64,000 bases of DNA from Arthrobacter sp. MYb227 (GTDB lineage: Bacteria > Actinomycetota > Actinomycetes > Actinomycetales > Micrococcaceae). The translations under genes were made by a program, and so were the position numbers. Below, one piece after another: positions 1 to 8,935 of the stretch. The stretch covers positions 558,001-622,000 of the forward strand of contig NZ_PCPT01000001.1 of NCBI RefSeq assembly GCF_002975435.1, in the 5' to 3' direction. The notes under the pieces were generated by a model. It was not told where the DNA came from and did no database searches. It was given only the letters and a program-made list of their open reading frames with translations. Position 1 is the stretch's first letter, and each line of letters begins with the position of its first letter.

Positions 1-227
1 GTGGCATCAATGAGCGGATCTGAGTTCGCGATTGCATCGCGCAAGAGTTTCTCAACCCGGGCAAGGCCTGTGGCAATGGCGGGACCGTATTCCGGGTCCT
101 GCGCAATTGCGGCAAAGCCGCCGGGAAGGTTTACCGCGGCTGCCAGCACGCTGGTCTCCGGGTTCAGATCGAAGGATTCGGGCACGCCGTGTCCGGCAGC
201 GGTCCAGTTGGTCTGGGAATCGGTCAC
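1..227 (-). CDS. Polyprenyl diphosphate synthase family protein, N-terminal part (cut by window edge)
   Basis: Reading leftward from a GTG at 227, the 75 visible codons give an N-terminus with the segment LARVEKLLRDAIANSDPLID, which is the start of the first conserved helix region of trans-polyprenyl (heptaprenyl/octaprenyl-type) diphosphate synthases; the Asp-rich substrate motifs lie beyond the window. Such enzymes make the prenyl tail of menaquinone from isopentenyl diphosphate in the cytosol. It lies downstream of menG on the same strand, separated by 191 bases, an arrangement that fits menaquinone supply. No strong Shine-Dalgarno is visible before the GTG, so the start is tentative. Family assignment rests on the N-terminal helix only. 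Confidence 0.72.
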   Translation of the reverse strand, partial: MTDSQTNWTAAGHGVPESFDLNPETSVLAAAVNLPGGFAAIAQDPEYGPAIATGLARVEKLLRDAIANSDPLIDA

Positions 228-418
228 AGTTCTAAGACTTACTATCTCTCGACGGGCGGTTCCAGCGTGCGACCCAAAAGGTCGATTCTGGTTGCTGGTA
301 GATGGGTGCCAGCTGCTCAAGTACAGGCTTCACTCTATCGCCATTCGGGACAAGCTGGGCCATGGGCGATTCCACTCGGCAGGTCGCACCCTCGCTTTTG
401 CGCAATACAACTAACTCT

Positions 419-1126
419 TTATGGTGTCTTGGAATGTGGTTTGGTGGCTCTGTGTACCGCAACAATTCCTCCGCTGAGGTTACGGTAGCGCACCGTTTCC
501 CAGCCAACGGCATCAATCCAGGCGGCTAAACCATCCTGGTTTGGCCAGTCTCTAATGGACTCGGCCAAATAAACATAGGCCGCTGGGTTAGATGAAACCT
601 TCTTCGCGATGGGCGGAAGCGCTTTCATCAGATACTCGCTATACACGGTACGGAATGGGGCAAAAGTTGGGTGCGAAAATTCCGCGATCACCAAAGATCC
701 ACCGGGTTTAGTAACCCGTAGCATCTCAGCGATTGCGGCTTGTGGATCTTCGACATTGCGCAGCCCAAAGCTAATTGTTGTTGCATCAAAGCTACTCGAA
801 GCAAAGGGAAGATTCATTGCATCCCCGGCAACAAAATCAATATCCGGGCGCCGCCGTTTGCCAACCTTAAGCATTCCTTGGGAAAAGTCACACGCAACAA
901 CGGCGATTCCCGCATCGGCAAAGGGCTCGGCCGAGGTTCCGGTTCCGGCAGCGACGTCAAGGACACGTTGTCCTGGTTGAGCGCCTACCGCGTCAAAGAC
1001 TATTTTGCGCCAGCGGCGTGTCTGACCCAACGAAAGGATGTCATTGACCACGTCATAACGCGGGGCCACTTCATCAAACATGGCTTGGACTTCATCAGTG
1101 TGTTTATCCATCGACGCACGGCTCAT
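419..1126 (-). CDS. menG: Demethylmenaquinone methyltransferase (UbiE/MenG family)
   Basis: 235-residue SAM-dependent methyltransferase for the last step of menaquinone synthesis, C-methylating demethylmenaquinone. Visible family marks: the N-terminal signature around [20 protein letters not shown] motif [13 protein letters not shown] near residues 56-67, an acidic motif II ending in ACDFS, and the second UbiE signature [17 protein letters not shown] near residues 138-154. Length matches the family. The start ATG at 1126 and a second in-frame ATG at 1111 both lack a good Shine-Dalgarno, so the transcript may be leaderless. It is divergent from the isochorismate synthase gene across 117 bases; both belong to one pathway, so a shared control region is plausible. 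Ubiquinone genes are absent nearby, hence menG rather than ubiE. Confidence 0.93.
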   Translation of the reverse strand: MSRASMDKHTDEVQAMFDEVAPRYDVVNDILSLGQTRRWRKIVFDAVGAQPGQRVLDVAAGTGTSAEPFADAGIAVVACDFSQGMLKVGKRRRPDIDFVAGDAMNLPFASSSFDATTISFGLRNVEDPQAAIAEMLRVTKPGGSLVIAEFSHPTFAPFRTVYSEYLMKALPPIAKKVSSNPAAYVYLAESIRDWPNQDGLAAWIDAVGWETVRYRNLSGGIVAVHRATKPHSKTP

Positions 1127-1228
1127 TGAATCATTGTTGCAAAGTTAGCGCACAAGAGGAAAACTTTTGGGCCGCCAACAGTGAGTGAGCGCGGACACGT
1201 GGGAGCCTATGCGACGTCCCTACAGCGG

Positions 1229-1234
1229 TAGGCT
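1229..1234 (+). promoter_or_regulatory. Putative -10 box TAGGCT of menF (leaderless)
   Basis: TAGGCT fits the actinobacterial TAnnnT -10 consensus and ends 9 bases before the menF ATG at 1244. No Shine-Dalgarno precedes that ATG, so transcription probably starts at or next to the start codon. No convincing -35 is visible. Confidence 0.4.
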
Positions 1235-1243
1235 TAGCTCATC

Positions 1244-2581
1244 ATGACTTCCCAACTTTCTGCCGGTCCGGGACCAGACGCGCCCATTTCTGTGCCACAA
1301 CTGCGTAGCGTCACCTTTAAACGCCCGGCCATGAGCGACCACGGACTTCTTGATTACGCGACTCGAGATGACTCACTGATGTGGTCCCGTCAGGGTGAAG
1401 GTGTCATTGGATTTGGGCAGATCGCACGCTTTGAGGCCACCGGCCGAGAGCGTTTCGCTTTGGCTCGTCAGTGGTGGGGCGACCTCACCTCTGCTTCCGC
1501 GGTACAAGATGACCTGGAGGTTCCAGGCACCGGTCTGATTGCTTTTGGAGCCTTTTCTTTCTCATTTTCCAGCAGCTACGCATCCCGACTGATCGTGCCA
1601 AAAATCGTGGTGGGACGAAACGATGAATTTAGTTGGATCACCTACACGGTCACAGATCCGCACGCGATACTCACCCTTGAAGCCGCGGAGAGTGAACTTG
1701 CCGAACTGCTCGATGATTATTCTGCAGAACAAGAACTAAGTACCGGCATTGACCAGCTGATCACCGGCCAGATTAGCGAAGATTACTACAAAGATTCCGT
1801 CCGTAAGGGCGTTGAAATCATTGAATCTGGCGCCATTACCAAACTGGTGCTGGCCCGCGATGCGGTAGCTCAGCTGGGTGCTCCAATCGCGGTGGCTCAG
1901 GTATTGCGTCAATTAGCCCTACGCTATGCCGACTGCTGGACCTACTCGGTAGATGGACTGATCGGTGCCACCCCCGAAATGCTGGTCCGTGTACGTGGCG
2001 AAATTGCCGAGGCTCGCGTATTAGCTGGCACACTCGATCGGGCAACGGCCCCCGCCGGGGACACCGAATATGCCCACCGCATGCTGGTCGATGACGAGAA
2101 ACAGCGCCATGAACACCAGCTAGCCATTGATTCGCTCACCGAACAGCTAGGACCACTGGCATCAGGAATGGACGCGCCTGCGGAACCATTCGTACTCCAG
2201 CTACCCAATGTTTGGCACCTAGCCTCGGATGTCAAAGCCTCGCTGGCGCACCGAAATGATGGATCGGTTCCTAGTGTGTTGGATTTGGTTGAGGTTTTCC
2301 ATCCAACCGCCGCGGTATGCGGGACCCCAACCAAAGAAGCAGGACGTATCCTGCGCGAACTTGAAGGCATGGACCGCGGCCCCTACGCCGGTCCAGTTGG
2401 GTGGATCGATACCCATGGCAATGGAGAGTTTGGCATTGCACTGCGTGGTGGGGTGATCGAATCCCCCACCAGCATTCGTCTCTACGCCGGGTGTGGCATC
2501 GTAGCGGCTTCGGATGCGGATGCCGAACTTGCTGAGTCTTGGGCCAAAATGAGGCCCATGCGCGAAGCCTTAGGAATCTAG
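1244..2581 (+). CDS. menF: Isochorismate synthase, menaquinone pathway
   Basis: 445-residue chorismate-binding (MST family) enzyme converting chorismate to isochorismate, the entry step of menaquinone synthesis. The C-terminal catalytic domain shows the conserved ITKLVLARDA segment (general-base Lys near residue 200), EARVLAGT, HPTAAVCGTP and GPYAGPVGW, and ends with the typical YAGCGIVAASDADAE and an ExxxK-type helix. The variable N-terminal roughly 170 residues are as usual for this family. The context (divergent menG, menD and menC within 10 kb) favours the menaquinone enzyme over a siderophore or salicylate synthase, for which no partner genes are present. Transcription ends at the strong hairpin at 2606-2637. 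Confidence 0.92.
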   Translation: MTSQLSAGPGPDAPISVPQLRSVTFKRPAMSDHGLLDYATRDDSLMWSRQGEGVIGFGQIARFEATGRERFALARQWWGDLTSASAVQDDLEVPGTGLIAFGAFSFSFSSSYASRLIVPKIVVGRNDEFSWITYTVTDPHAILTLEAAESELAELLDDYSAEQELSTGIDQLITGQISEDYYKDSVRKGVEIIESGAITKLVLARDAVAQLGAPIAVAQVLRQLALRYADCWTYSVDGLIGATPEMLVRVRGEIAEARVLAGTLDRATAPAGDTEYAHRMLVDDEKQRHEHQLAIDSLTEQLGPLASGMDAPAEPFVLQLPNVWHLASDVKASLAHRNDGSVPSVLDLVEVFHPTAAVCGTPTKEAGRILRELEGMDRGPYAGPVGWIDTHGNGEFGIALRGGVIESPTSIRLYAGCGIVAASDADAELAESWAKMRPMREALGI

Positions 2582-2605
2582 CAATACACCTAAAACTCAT
2601 TTTTC

Positions 2606-2640
2606 AGACGCCTCGAGCAATTTTGCTCGAGGCGTCTTTC
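2606..2640 (+). terminator. Intrinsic terminator after menF
   Basis: Perfect 15-bp inverted repeat (2606-2620 pairing with 2623-2637) formed by GACGCCTCGAGCAA and its complement with a minimal loop, followed by TTTC. It sits 24 bases after the menF stop. The T run is short, but the stem is GC-rich and perfect. Confidence 0.85.
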
Positions 2641-2805
2641 ATTAATAACGATTTGGGGTTCTTTGTCGGCACCATTCAAAAGAACTTGTATACCTATAGG
2701 AAACGAATGTAGCGTGTGATGCACATCTCTTCACTTGAGGCAATGCCGGTTAGAATGAACATCGACACAAGTCTGCAAGCGATTACTAACGAAGGATCAC
2801 ACTCC

Positions 2806-3600
2806 ATGCGGATCACCTCAACCGTACTTAAGTCATTGGCTATTGCGGCCGTTGGCGCACTAGCGCTGACCGCTTGCGGAAGCAACGACATCCCAGCTGC
2901 TTCTTCTCCGGCCGATGCAAATGCACTGCAGCTCAAAAATGCAGGTAAGCTCACCGTCTGCTCCGACATCCCTTACGAGCCGTTCGAATTTGTTAAAGAC
3001 GGCAAGAACGTAGGCTTTGACATGGACATCGCTGCAGAAATTGCAACCGATGCAAAGCTTGAGCTCAACGTGATCGATGCCGGGTTCGATTCAATCGAAT
3101 CGGGTCTGTTCAACGTGCAGTGCGATATCGCAATTTCTTCGATTTCGATCACCGATGCGCGCAAGGCCAAAATGAATTTCTCCACACCCTATATGGATGA
3201 TGATTTGGTTCTGATCGCCAAGGATGGCACGGGAATCACGGATCTTGCTACGGCAAAGGACAAAAAGGTTGGTGTCCAGCAGGCCACGACCGGCGAAAAG
3301 TACGCCAAGGAAAACGGCTTGACCAAGGTAATTGGCTACGAGGATGCAGGATTGCAGACCCAGGCATTGCTGGCAAACCAGGTTGAGGCATTATTGGGCA
3401 ACCAGTCGGTCATGCTTTACGCAGTCAAAGGTAAGCCAGGCTACTCGGTGGTGGGCGAATTCAAAACCGGTGAGAAGCTGGGAGTTGCTGTTCCGAAGGA
3501 TCAGCCCAAGACCCTAGAACTGGTTAACAGCACCCTGAAGCGTCTTGAAGATTCGGGCAAGCTCAAGGAACTTACTGTGCAGTGGTTCGGCGAAAAGTAA
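2806..3600 (+). CDS. Polar amino-acid ABC transporter substrate-binding lipoprotein
   Basis: 264-residue periplasmic-type binding protein (SBP_bac_3 family) that captures an amino acid outside the membrane. The start ATG at 2806 is chosen because GAAGGA lies at correct spacing and the protein then begins with a classic lipoprotein signal, MRITSTVLKSLAIAAVGALA, and lipobox LTAC; the lipid-modified Cys anchors it. The body shows the family pattern YEPFEFVKDGKNVGFDMDI, followed by the DSIESGLFNVQCD segment and the DARKAKMNFSTPY segment. Downstream are its permease and ATPase on the same strand, making a complete importer. The exact ligand cannot be read from sequence; glutamine, glutamate, cystine or arginine are possible. 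Confidence 0.9.
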   Translation: MRITSTVLKSLAIAAVGALALTACGSNDIPAASSPADANALQLKNAGKLTVCSDIPYEPFEFVKDGKNVGFDMDIAAEIATDAKLELNVIDAGFDSIESGLFNVQCDIAISSISITDARKAKMNFSTPYMDDDLVLIAKDGTGITDLATAKDKKVGVQQATTGEKYAKENGLTKVIGYEDAGLQTQALLANQVEALLGNQSVMLYAVKGKPGYSVVGEFKTGEKLGVAVPKDQPKTLELVNSTLKRLEDSGKLKELTVQWFGEK

Positions 3601-3633
3601 GTCCACGTCGGTAAAGATCTATTACCATGCGGG

Positions 3634-3671
3634 GGTCTGAACTGTGGGTTTGCAAACTGGCAGTTCAGACC
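3634..3671 (+). promoter_or_regulatory. Intercistronic stem-loop between binding protein and permease genes
   Basis: GGTCTGAACTG (3634-3644) pairs perfectly with CAGTTCAGACC (3661-3671) around a 16-base loop, 33 bases after the binding-protein stop and just before the permease Shine-Dalgarno at 3683. There is no T run, so it is not a full terminator. Such hairpins commonly protect the 3' end of the upstream message and give excess binding protein over membrane subunits; that role is inferred here. Confidence 0.7.
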
Positions 3672-3697
3672 TCCGCTATTTTGAGAGGCAAATAAGC

Positions 3698-4489
3698 ATG
3701 GCTATGACCACGCGTCAGCGCGCCCGCCTAAGTAAAACCATTCAGATTGTCGTCTTTGTCGCGGTAATCCTGCTGCTCCTCTTCTCCTTAGATTGGGAGA
3801 AGGCTCGGTACGCATTCTTCTCCTTTGAGAAGCTCGGGCCCATGTTCCCCGACTTGATCATTATCGGGTTGAGGAACACGTTGTTCTACACGGTGATCTC
3901 ATTCGCATTCGGCCTGGTACTCGGTCTGCTACTCGCGCTCATGAAGATGGCTTCCTTTGCCCCCTATCGCTGGTTTGCCACAGGGTTCATCGAGTTTTTC
4001 CGAGGCATCCCGGCAATCTTGGTGCTGCTGGCGTTCGGGTTTGGCATCCCCCAAGCATTCGGAACTTCATGGCCTCAACCGGTAAATGTCATGCTGGCAC
4101 TCGGTTTGGTTTCTTCTGCCTACATTGCAGAAACCTTACGTGCAGGCCTCCAGGCCGTTCCCAAGGGACAGACCGAAGCTGCCCGCTCATTAGGTATGCC
4201 CGCATGGCGTGCAATGGTCACCATCGTCATTCCGCAGGCTTTTAAGATCGTCTTGCCGCCGATGACCAATGAGGTCATTTTGCTGACCAAGGATACGTCC
4301 TTGGCCTTCATCTTGGGAGCTTCGATTGCGCAGTACGAAATGACAAAATTCGGTCGTGATGGAATTACTGCCATTGATGCCGGTCTGACCCCCTTGGTCA
4401 TGGCAGGTCTGCTCTACCTGATCATTACTATCCCTTTGAGCCTCGTGGCCCGTAAGTTCGAATCCCGCTCGGCGCGGACCAAGCGATAG
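3698..4489 (+). CDS. Polar amino-acid ABC transporter permease
   Basis: 263-residue inner-membrane subunit of the HisM/GlnP family. The ATG at 3698 is preferred over the upstream in-frame codon at 3644 because GAGAGG lies 9 bases before it and the earlier start lies inside a stem-loop. The protein has an N-terminal membrane segment ([17 protein letters not shown]) followed by the five-helix transport domain; the cytoplasmic EAA loop reads [20 protein letters not shown]. It follows the binding protein gene and precedes the ATPase gene by 8 bases, consistent with one operon. Confidence 0.9.
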   Translation: MAMTTRQRARLSKTIQIVVFVAVILLLLFSLDWEKARYAFFSFEKLGPMFPDLIIIGLRNTLFYTVISFAFGLVLGLLLALMKMASFAPYRWFATGFIEFFRGIPAILVLLAFGFGIPQAFGTSWPQPVNVMLALGLVSSAYIAETLRAGLQAVPKGQTEAARSLGMPAWRAMVTIVIPQAFKIVLPPMTNEVILLTKDTSLAFILGASIAQYEMTKFGRDGITAIDAGLTPLVMAGLLYLIITIPLSLVARKFESRSARTKR

Positions 4490-4497
4490 GCGAAATC

Positions 4498-5280
4498 ATG
4501 AATACTAATACTTCTACATTCAAAGCATCCGGTGTCTCAATCACGGGGTTGCACAAGTCATACGGTGATAACGAGGTACTTAAGGGCATCGACCTTGAGG
4601 TCAAGCCCGGCGAAGTAGTTTGTCTGATTGGGCCTTCCGGCTCGGGCAAATCAACGCTACTTCGATGTGTAAACATCCTCGAACAGCCCAATGCTGGAAC
4701 CATTCATGTAGGTGGTTTTGAAGCCACTGATCCCGAAGTCGATCTGGATAAGATGCGCCGCACGGTAGGCATGGTCTTTCAACAGTTCAATCTGTTCCCG
4801 CACCTCACCGTGACACAGAACTGCACAGTTGCCCAGACCAAGGTTTTGAAACGGCCCGCCGCCGAAGCCAAGGAAATCGCTCACAAGAATCTCACTCGTG
4901 TGGGTCTGGGAGATTTTGGGGAACGCTATCCAGACGAGCTTTCCGGAGGTCAGCAACAGCGCGTGGCTATTGCTCGTGCGCTTTCCATGGATCCAACGCT
5001 GATGCTCTTTGACGAGCCGACTTCTGCACTGGATCCGGAAACCGTCGGTGAAGTTCTTTCAATCATGCGTTCACTTGCCAAGGGCGGTATGACCATGCTT
5101 GTGGTCACGCACGAAATGTCCTTCGCCAAGGAAGTAGCGGATCGAGTGGTCTTCATGGATGGTGGAGTAGTGGTCGAGGAAGGCCGGGCTAAGGACGTCA
5201 TTGGGAACCCACAGCAGACTCGTACCCAGGATTTCCTCAAGCGAGTACTTGATCCAACGCATGTGGAGATCAGCGATTAG
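4498..5280 (+). CDS. Amino-acid ABC transporter ATP-binding protein (GlnQ type)
   Basis: 260-residue ATPase energising the importer encoded just upstream. Walker [10 protein letters not shown] near residues 44-52, Q-loop [13 protein letters not shown], signature LSGGQQQR, Walker [13 protein letters not shown] and the switch His in [15 protein letters not shown] are all present in the right order. Length and the [18 protein letters not shown] stretch match polar amino-acid (GlnQ/HisP) ATPases. The gene closes the three-gene operon and is followed at once by a very strong terminator. Confidence 0.92.
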   Translation: MNTNTSTFKASGVSITGLHKSYGDNEVLKGIDLEVKPGEVVCLIGPSGSGKSTLLRCVNILEQPNAGTIHVGGFEATDPEVDLDKMRRTVGMVFQQFNLFPHLTVTQNCTVAQTKVLKRPAAEAKEIAHKNLTRVGLGDFGERYPDELSGGQQQRVAIARALSMDPTLMLFDEPTSALDPETVGEVLSIMRSLAKGGMTMLVVTHEMSFAKEVADRVVFMDGGVVVEEGRAKDVIGNPQQTRTQDFLKRVLDPTHVEISD

Positions 5281-5291
5281 TTCTTTGTTCT

Positions 5292-5345
5292 AAATGGGTG
5301 GGGGCGGTGGGCCGATGTTTCTTGGCCCACCGCCCCCACCCATTT
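5292..5345 (+). terminator. Very long hairpin terminator after the amino-acid transporter operon
   Basis: A perfect 22-bp inverted repeat (5292-5313 with 5324-5345), loop of 10 bases, GC-rich with AAAT/ATTT at its base. The A/T ends give short U stretches in both directions, so it could stop transcription from either side. It begins 11 bases after the ATPase stop. Confidence 0.88.
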
Positions 5346-5414
5346 CTAGGCAACTTACGAGTTCTGGAAGCGGCCAGAAGCTCGTAGGATTTCTTTTCTC
5401 GCAGTCGTCTCTAG

Positions 5415-5900
5415 ACAAAAGGGCTCGATGTTCCGGCCGAGGGAATGACAAATCAACTAGTAGTTGAGTCCATGGGCCGAGTAAATTACGGAAGATTGGT
5501 AGGCGAACGCAAGGGAATACTTGGCGGGGTATTACATGAACGCCAAGAACTTCACGGTTGGAATATGACGGCGCTCGAACTACCCCAATTGCCCTCGCCC
5601 GAAATAGTGAAAAAGGCCGGTGCCGCCAGCAACGTTAGTGCAACTGACGCAGCGTTCCATGCTCTGGTCTTTACCTCGGAGCGATCCGCTGATGGATTCC
5701 TTGAAATGACGGGCTGGGGAAAGGGCTACGTATGGGTCAATGGCTTCTGTCTTGGCCGCTTCTGGGATCAAGGACCCCGCATATCTCTCTATGTGCCTGC
5801 TCCGGTAGTACGCGCCGGTGTGAATGAGATCCTGATATTTGAACTCGATGGAGCTCCGGGAGCTTGCCTATGGATCAGGTCTGAACCAAATTTGGGATAA
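5415..5900 (+). pseudogene. Remnant of a GH35 beta-galactosidase (C-terminal domain only)
   Basis: The reading frame from 5415 to the stop at 5900 encodes only the C-terminal jelly-roll part of a family 35 beta-galactosidase: an ESMGRVNYG segment, RKGILGGV, then GWGKGYVWVNGFCLGRFWD and the ISLYVPAPVVRAGVNEIL strand near the end. Intact family members have a catalytic TIM barrel of several hundred residues before this point; nothing of it is found. A TAG at 5412 closes the frame, although homology-like residues (LDVPAEG) continue upstream of the first ATG at 5445, and that ATG has no properly spaced Shine-Dalgarno. The region is therefore best read as a truncated relic with no active site. It sits isolated between a terminator and menD. 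Confidence 0.75.
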
Positions 5901-5958
5901 GGTTCGGCACCGCTAGCATCTCGGTAGCAGGCAACAGGATACGTAGCGTTGACGACTG

Positions 5959-5992
5959 GTGTCTGGCTCAAGACGTTTCTTAAGCCAGACAC
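5959..5992 (-). terminator. Stem-loop downstream of menD
   Basis: GTGTCTGGCT (5959-5968) pairs with AGCCAGACAC (5983-5992), 18 bases beyond the menD stop. No clear U run follows on the minus strand, so it may be a weak terminator or a 3'-end stabiliser. Confidence 0.5.
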
Positions 5993-6010
5993 GAAACGAT
6001 TTCTCTGCTT

Positions 6011-7720
6011 TTATTCCGCTACCGGCCAATCCAAGGAATTAACACTCTGGGCAATGTCTTGGTGCAGAGATCGTAGTTCATTGCGAGTTACAACGACTTC
6101 AATTAGCCTGCGACGGCTAGCCTTCGCCACGAGCGTATGGTTGAGCTCAGCGAGGTTCCCGACCGCCACGTATTCCCAGCCGTAGGCGGCGGCTAACGGC
6201 CCAAGTCGCACATCATGTGGTGTAGCAAAGAGACGTTCAACCGTGTTGGCATAACGTCCAGATGCCTCAACAGCACCATGTTCAAGTGTCGAGAAGATTG
6301 CGCCTCCGCGATCATTGAGCACTATCACGTCAAGATCGGGTTCCGGCTCGCCGGCCCCCAGTAGCATCGATCCAACATCATGCAGGAATGTCACGTCCCC
6401 CAACAGCACCGTGGTTTTGATGCCGGGCCGAACTTGGGCAATGCCTGTGGCAGTAGCGACGGTTCCATCGATACCGGCCAGCCCTCGATTGGCAAACACC
6501 TTACTCCTGGCAGCAGCACCCGGGACCGCGCACAAGTCTGCGTCCCGGATGACGTTTGAGGAACCAAATACAAGATTCCCTACAGCACGTTTCCAGACCG
6601 TTTGAGCAATAAGTGGTCCGTTGAGTTCACCGGAAGCTTCGATAGCGTGATCGATAATCTTTGTTGCCTGCGCATCTAGGGTTTGCCATGCTTCGAGCCA
6701 GCCGGATGGCCCCACTCCAGCGAACGAAGAAAGCTCCGTTGCACTATCAATGAGAGTCTCTGTACGTTTCCCTTTTTCAAACCATGATGCCGGGGTAGGG
6801 TTCCAAAGCGCTACCTTGATTGCGGCATTGCCAAGTAATTTGGCTACTGGCCGGCTCAAGGTTGGGCGGCCGAAAAGAACTACGCGCTCGATGCGATTCA
6901 TATGCTTTGTTATGAGCGTTCTGTAGGCAGCAATAACGTTAGCTCCGTGGCGAGCGTTCGAGCTAGGTTCGGCAAAAAGCGGTAATCCCAACGCGTGAGC
7001 AAATTCGGAAGCTTCAGCGCCGGCACCATGTCCTGCAACGACAACAGTTTGCCTAATTTTGACCCCAACTGGTACATCCCAGCGGATCGTGGAGGGAGTT
7101 TCCCGGGCCACAGCTGGGTATGAGACGTTGGTTCCAAAATCGGGCAAAGAGTCTTCGTCTGCCGGTATCAATGGGTCTCTAAATGCCACGTTGATTTGTA
7201 CGGGCCCCGGAGCTATGAACTGAGATCCGGATGCCTCGTGCAAGGCCCGCTGGGCATACTTGCTCGGGTCAATTCCTACGGAAATATTTACGCTTGCCCT
7301 CACATGGGTACCGAAGAGAGCAAATTGGCTTGTTGTTTGATTTGCTCCAGTGCCGTGCAGTTCAATGGGCCTATCAGCCGACAGCACCACGAGTTGCACC
7401 CCGGCGTGGTTAGCCTCCATGACAGCGGGTAGCAACTCCCCCACGGCAGTTCCAGATGTTGTGAGAACCGGTACCGGCACACCGCTGGCAAGACTTAGAC
7501 CCAGAGCGGTGAAGCCTGCGGCACGTTCATCAATACGCACGTGAAGTCGCATCATTCCGACGGCTTCGGCTTCGGCGAGCGCGTAGGCCAAGGGCGCGCT
7601 GCGGGATCCTGGGCAGATCACCACATCGCGGACTCCTGATGTTTGCAGTGTTGAAACAAGTTTCCTTGCTGCATCCATGGAGGTGAGACTGGGGGCGGAA
7701 TTAGCTGGCATACCTTCCAT
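6011..7720 (-). CDS. menD: SEPHCHC synthase (2-succinyl-5-enolpyruvyl-6-hydroxy-3-cyclohexene-1-carboxylate synthase)
   Basis: 569-residue thiamine-diphosphate enzyme that joins isochorismate and 2-oxoglutarate in menaquinone synthesis. Family marks: DVVICPGSRSAPLAYAL near the N-terminus, the catalytic-type Glu in RIDERAAGFTALGL, LTTSGTAVGELLPAVMEA, ADRPIELHGTGANQTT, and the ThDP/Mg motif beginning LLGDVTFLHD and continuing to VLNDRGGAIF. Length is typical. Two ATGs (7720 and 7711) are possible starts; both lie in the loop of a long hairpin, described separately. The gene follows the ECF-sigma-linked membrane protein gene by 33 bases and is not clustered with menB or menE. Confidence 0.94.
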   Translation of the reverse strand: MEGMPANSAPSLTSMDAARKLVSTLQTSGVRDVVICPGSRSAPLAYALAEAEAVGMMRLHVRIDERAAGFTALGLSLASGVPVPVLTTSGTAVGELLPAVMEANHAGVQLVVLSADRPIELHGTGANQTTSQFALFGTHVRASVNISVGIDPSKYAQRALHEASGSQFIAPGPVQINVAFRDPLIPADEDSLPDFGTNVSYPAVARETPSTIRWDVPVGVKIRQTVVVAGHGAGAEASEFAHALGLPLFAEPSSNARHGANVIAAYRTLITKHMNRIERVVLFGRPTLSRPVAKLLGNAAIKVALWNPTPASWFEKGKRTETLIDSATELSSFAGVGPSGWLEAWQTLDAQATKIIDHAIEASGELNGPLIAQTVWKRAVGNLVFGSSNVIRDADLCAVPGAAARSKVFANRGLAGIDGTVATATGIAQVRPGIKTTVLLGDVTFLHDVGSMLLGAGEPEPDLDVIVLNDRGGAIFSTLEHGAVEASGRYANTVERLFATPHDVRLGPLAAAYGWEYVAVGNLAELNHTLVAKASRRRLIEVVVTRNELRSLHQDIAQSVNSLDWPVAE

Positions 7721-7738
7721 CCTAATTCCGCCCCCAGT
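7688..7738 (-). promoter_or_regulatory. 17-bp hairpin enclosing the menD start codons
   Basis: Bases 7688-7704 are the exact complement of 7722-7738, giving a 17-bp stem with a 17-base loop. On the menD message the loop holds both candidate ATGs and the GGAAGG sequence, while the 3' arm is coding sequence for about residues 6-11. There is no U tract after it on the minus strand, so it is not a standard terminator for the gene ending at 7754. It could limit or gate menD translation. Confidence 0.65.
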
Positions 7739-7753
7739 TATAACTGCTTCTGG

Positions 7754-8935
7754 CTATTCGGAGAAGGCCAGGTAGCGCATCACGTAATCGTGCTTATTGA
7801 AGCTCTGCAAAGTAAAGTCCCGGTCAACAGTGAATTCCTGTGCATAGTCGATGGGGCGTCCGGTGTCCGGATTGAACATCAGCATGGTTTGGTTGGTTCC
7901 ACTATCGGTGGGGGTCTTCACCCCAAAAACCATGGTCTTCCGCTCCCATCTGTCCGTAGCGGTTCCCAAATACTCAACGTTTTCGACCATCAGCAGTGTT
8001 TGAAGCAGCGCTTTGCTTTGAGCTTGGCTCAGTTTCCAGTCGGTTAGCATGAACCCCACGCTTTGTATGAAGCCTTCGGAGCCGTCACCCACTGCCGCGT
8101 TGTTGGACTTCTGAAATTTCTGGATCTGCTTGAAAAGCTGGCTAGGGTCCTTGGACGGCTCCTTCTTGAACCATAGCTGCATCTCACCGGCCTTGAATTT
8201 CAGTGTCTCTACGCTGCCGGGTATTTGGTTTCCTACCGCTGGAACGAACTTCACGTCCTCACCTGTCGTTGAGTAGGGGTCACCCACCGTGATGGTGGTG
8301 TTTCCGCTCAGATCTTTCTCGCGTAGGGTTTCCGAGACCGTGGGAATGGACACTCGTTCGTCGCTTGTGCCTTGGATCATGGTGATGGGCTCGGAACCAT
8401 CCTCAGGGTAGAAAGGTTCCGAGGTTTGCTCTTTGTCGGGGATGAACAAGGAGTTTTCTTCCCAATGCTCAACTTTGAGGTGGCCAGGGTTGAAATTGGC
8501 AGGGTCTGGATGCTGCTCGGCAGCTTCAAGCAGCGCCGCAATGGCTTCTTCGGTGCTCATGGTCGCGGGTTTGATGTTGGTCAGGGCCAGCGGTGAAGCA
8601 ACGGCCTTGCCTGCCCCGTTCAATGAGGATCCCAATGGTCCTGCCACCAAAATGCCCGCCGCAACCGCAGCAACGGCACCGAGTACCCAGCGGCGGGTAT
8701 GCGTGGACTTACGAGAACGTCCCTGGAGCTGCACCACGTTGGTTGTTTCCGGAAGCGGATTGCCAGAAGCAGGTTCTGTTTCGGGGACCGTGGAGGAGTA
8801 ATTGTCTCCGAGGATAGCGGCGAGGTCTCTTAGTGCACGTTCGTCTAGCTCCGGAGTCTTATCGTTAGGGAAAGGATTGGCCTTGCGTAGGCTGCTCTCC
8901 AGCATGTTTTCATCGTCGAGAATGTTCCTAGACAT
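7754..8935 (-). CDS. Single-pass membrane protein linked to ECF sigma factor (CU044_5270-like)
   Basis: 393-residue protein with an acidic cytoplasmic N-terminus of about 80 residues, one membrane helix (WVLGAVAAVAAGILVAGPLG), and a large external domain rich in the VSIPTVSETLREKDLSG and FKAGEMQLWFKKEPS type segments. Its start overlaps the sigma-factor gene by 8 bases, with GGAGG five bases before the ATG, so the two are translationally coupled. The order sigma factor then one-pass membrane protein is that of ECF sigma/anti-sigma pairs, and actinobacterial proteins of this shape are annotated as the CU044_5270 family. No ZAS zinc motif is seen, so an anti-sigma role is inference from position. 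Confidence 0.7.
   Translation of the reverse strand: MSRNILDDENMLESSLRKANPFPNDKTPELDERALRDLAAILGDNYSSTVPETEPASGNPLPETTNVVQLQGRSRKSTHTRRWVLGAVAAVAAGILVAGPLGSSLNGAGKAVASPLALTNIKPATMSTEEAIAALLEAAEQHPDPANFNPGHLKVEHWEENSLFIPDKEQTSEPFYPEDGSEPITMIQGTSDERVSIPTVSETLREKDLSGNTTITVGDPYSTTGEDVKFVPAVGNQIPGSVETLKFKAGEMQLWFKKEPSKDPSQLFKQIQKFQKSNNAAVGDGSEGFIQSVGFMLTDWKLSQAQSKALLQTLLMVENVEYLGTATDRWERKTMVFGVKTPTDSGTNQTMLMFNPDTGRPIDYAQEFTVDRDFTLQSFNKHDYVMRYLAFSE

Noticed and set aside
1-414. Plus-strand open frame over the window start
   Set aside because: It is antisense to the polyprenyl synthase start and to the menG end, with low-complexity residues and no known family.
2716-2805. N-terminal extension of the binding lipoprotein
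   Set aside because: The downstream ATG has a good Shine-Dalgarno and begins a textbook lipoprotein signal.
4456-4475. tRNA-like T-arm (GTTCGAATCCC)
   Set aside because: Inside permease coding sequence; no acceptor or anticodon stems around it.
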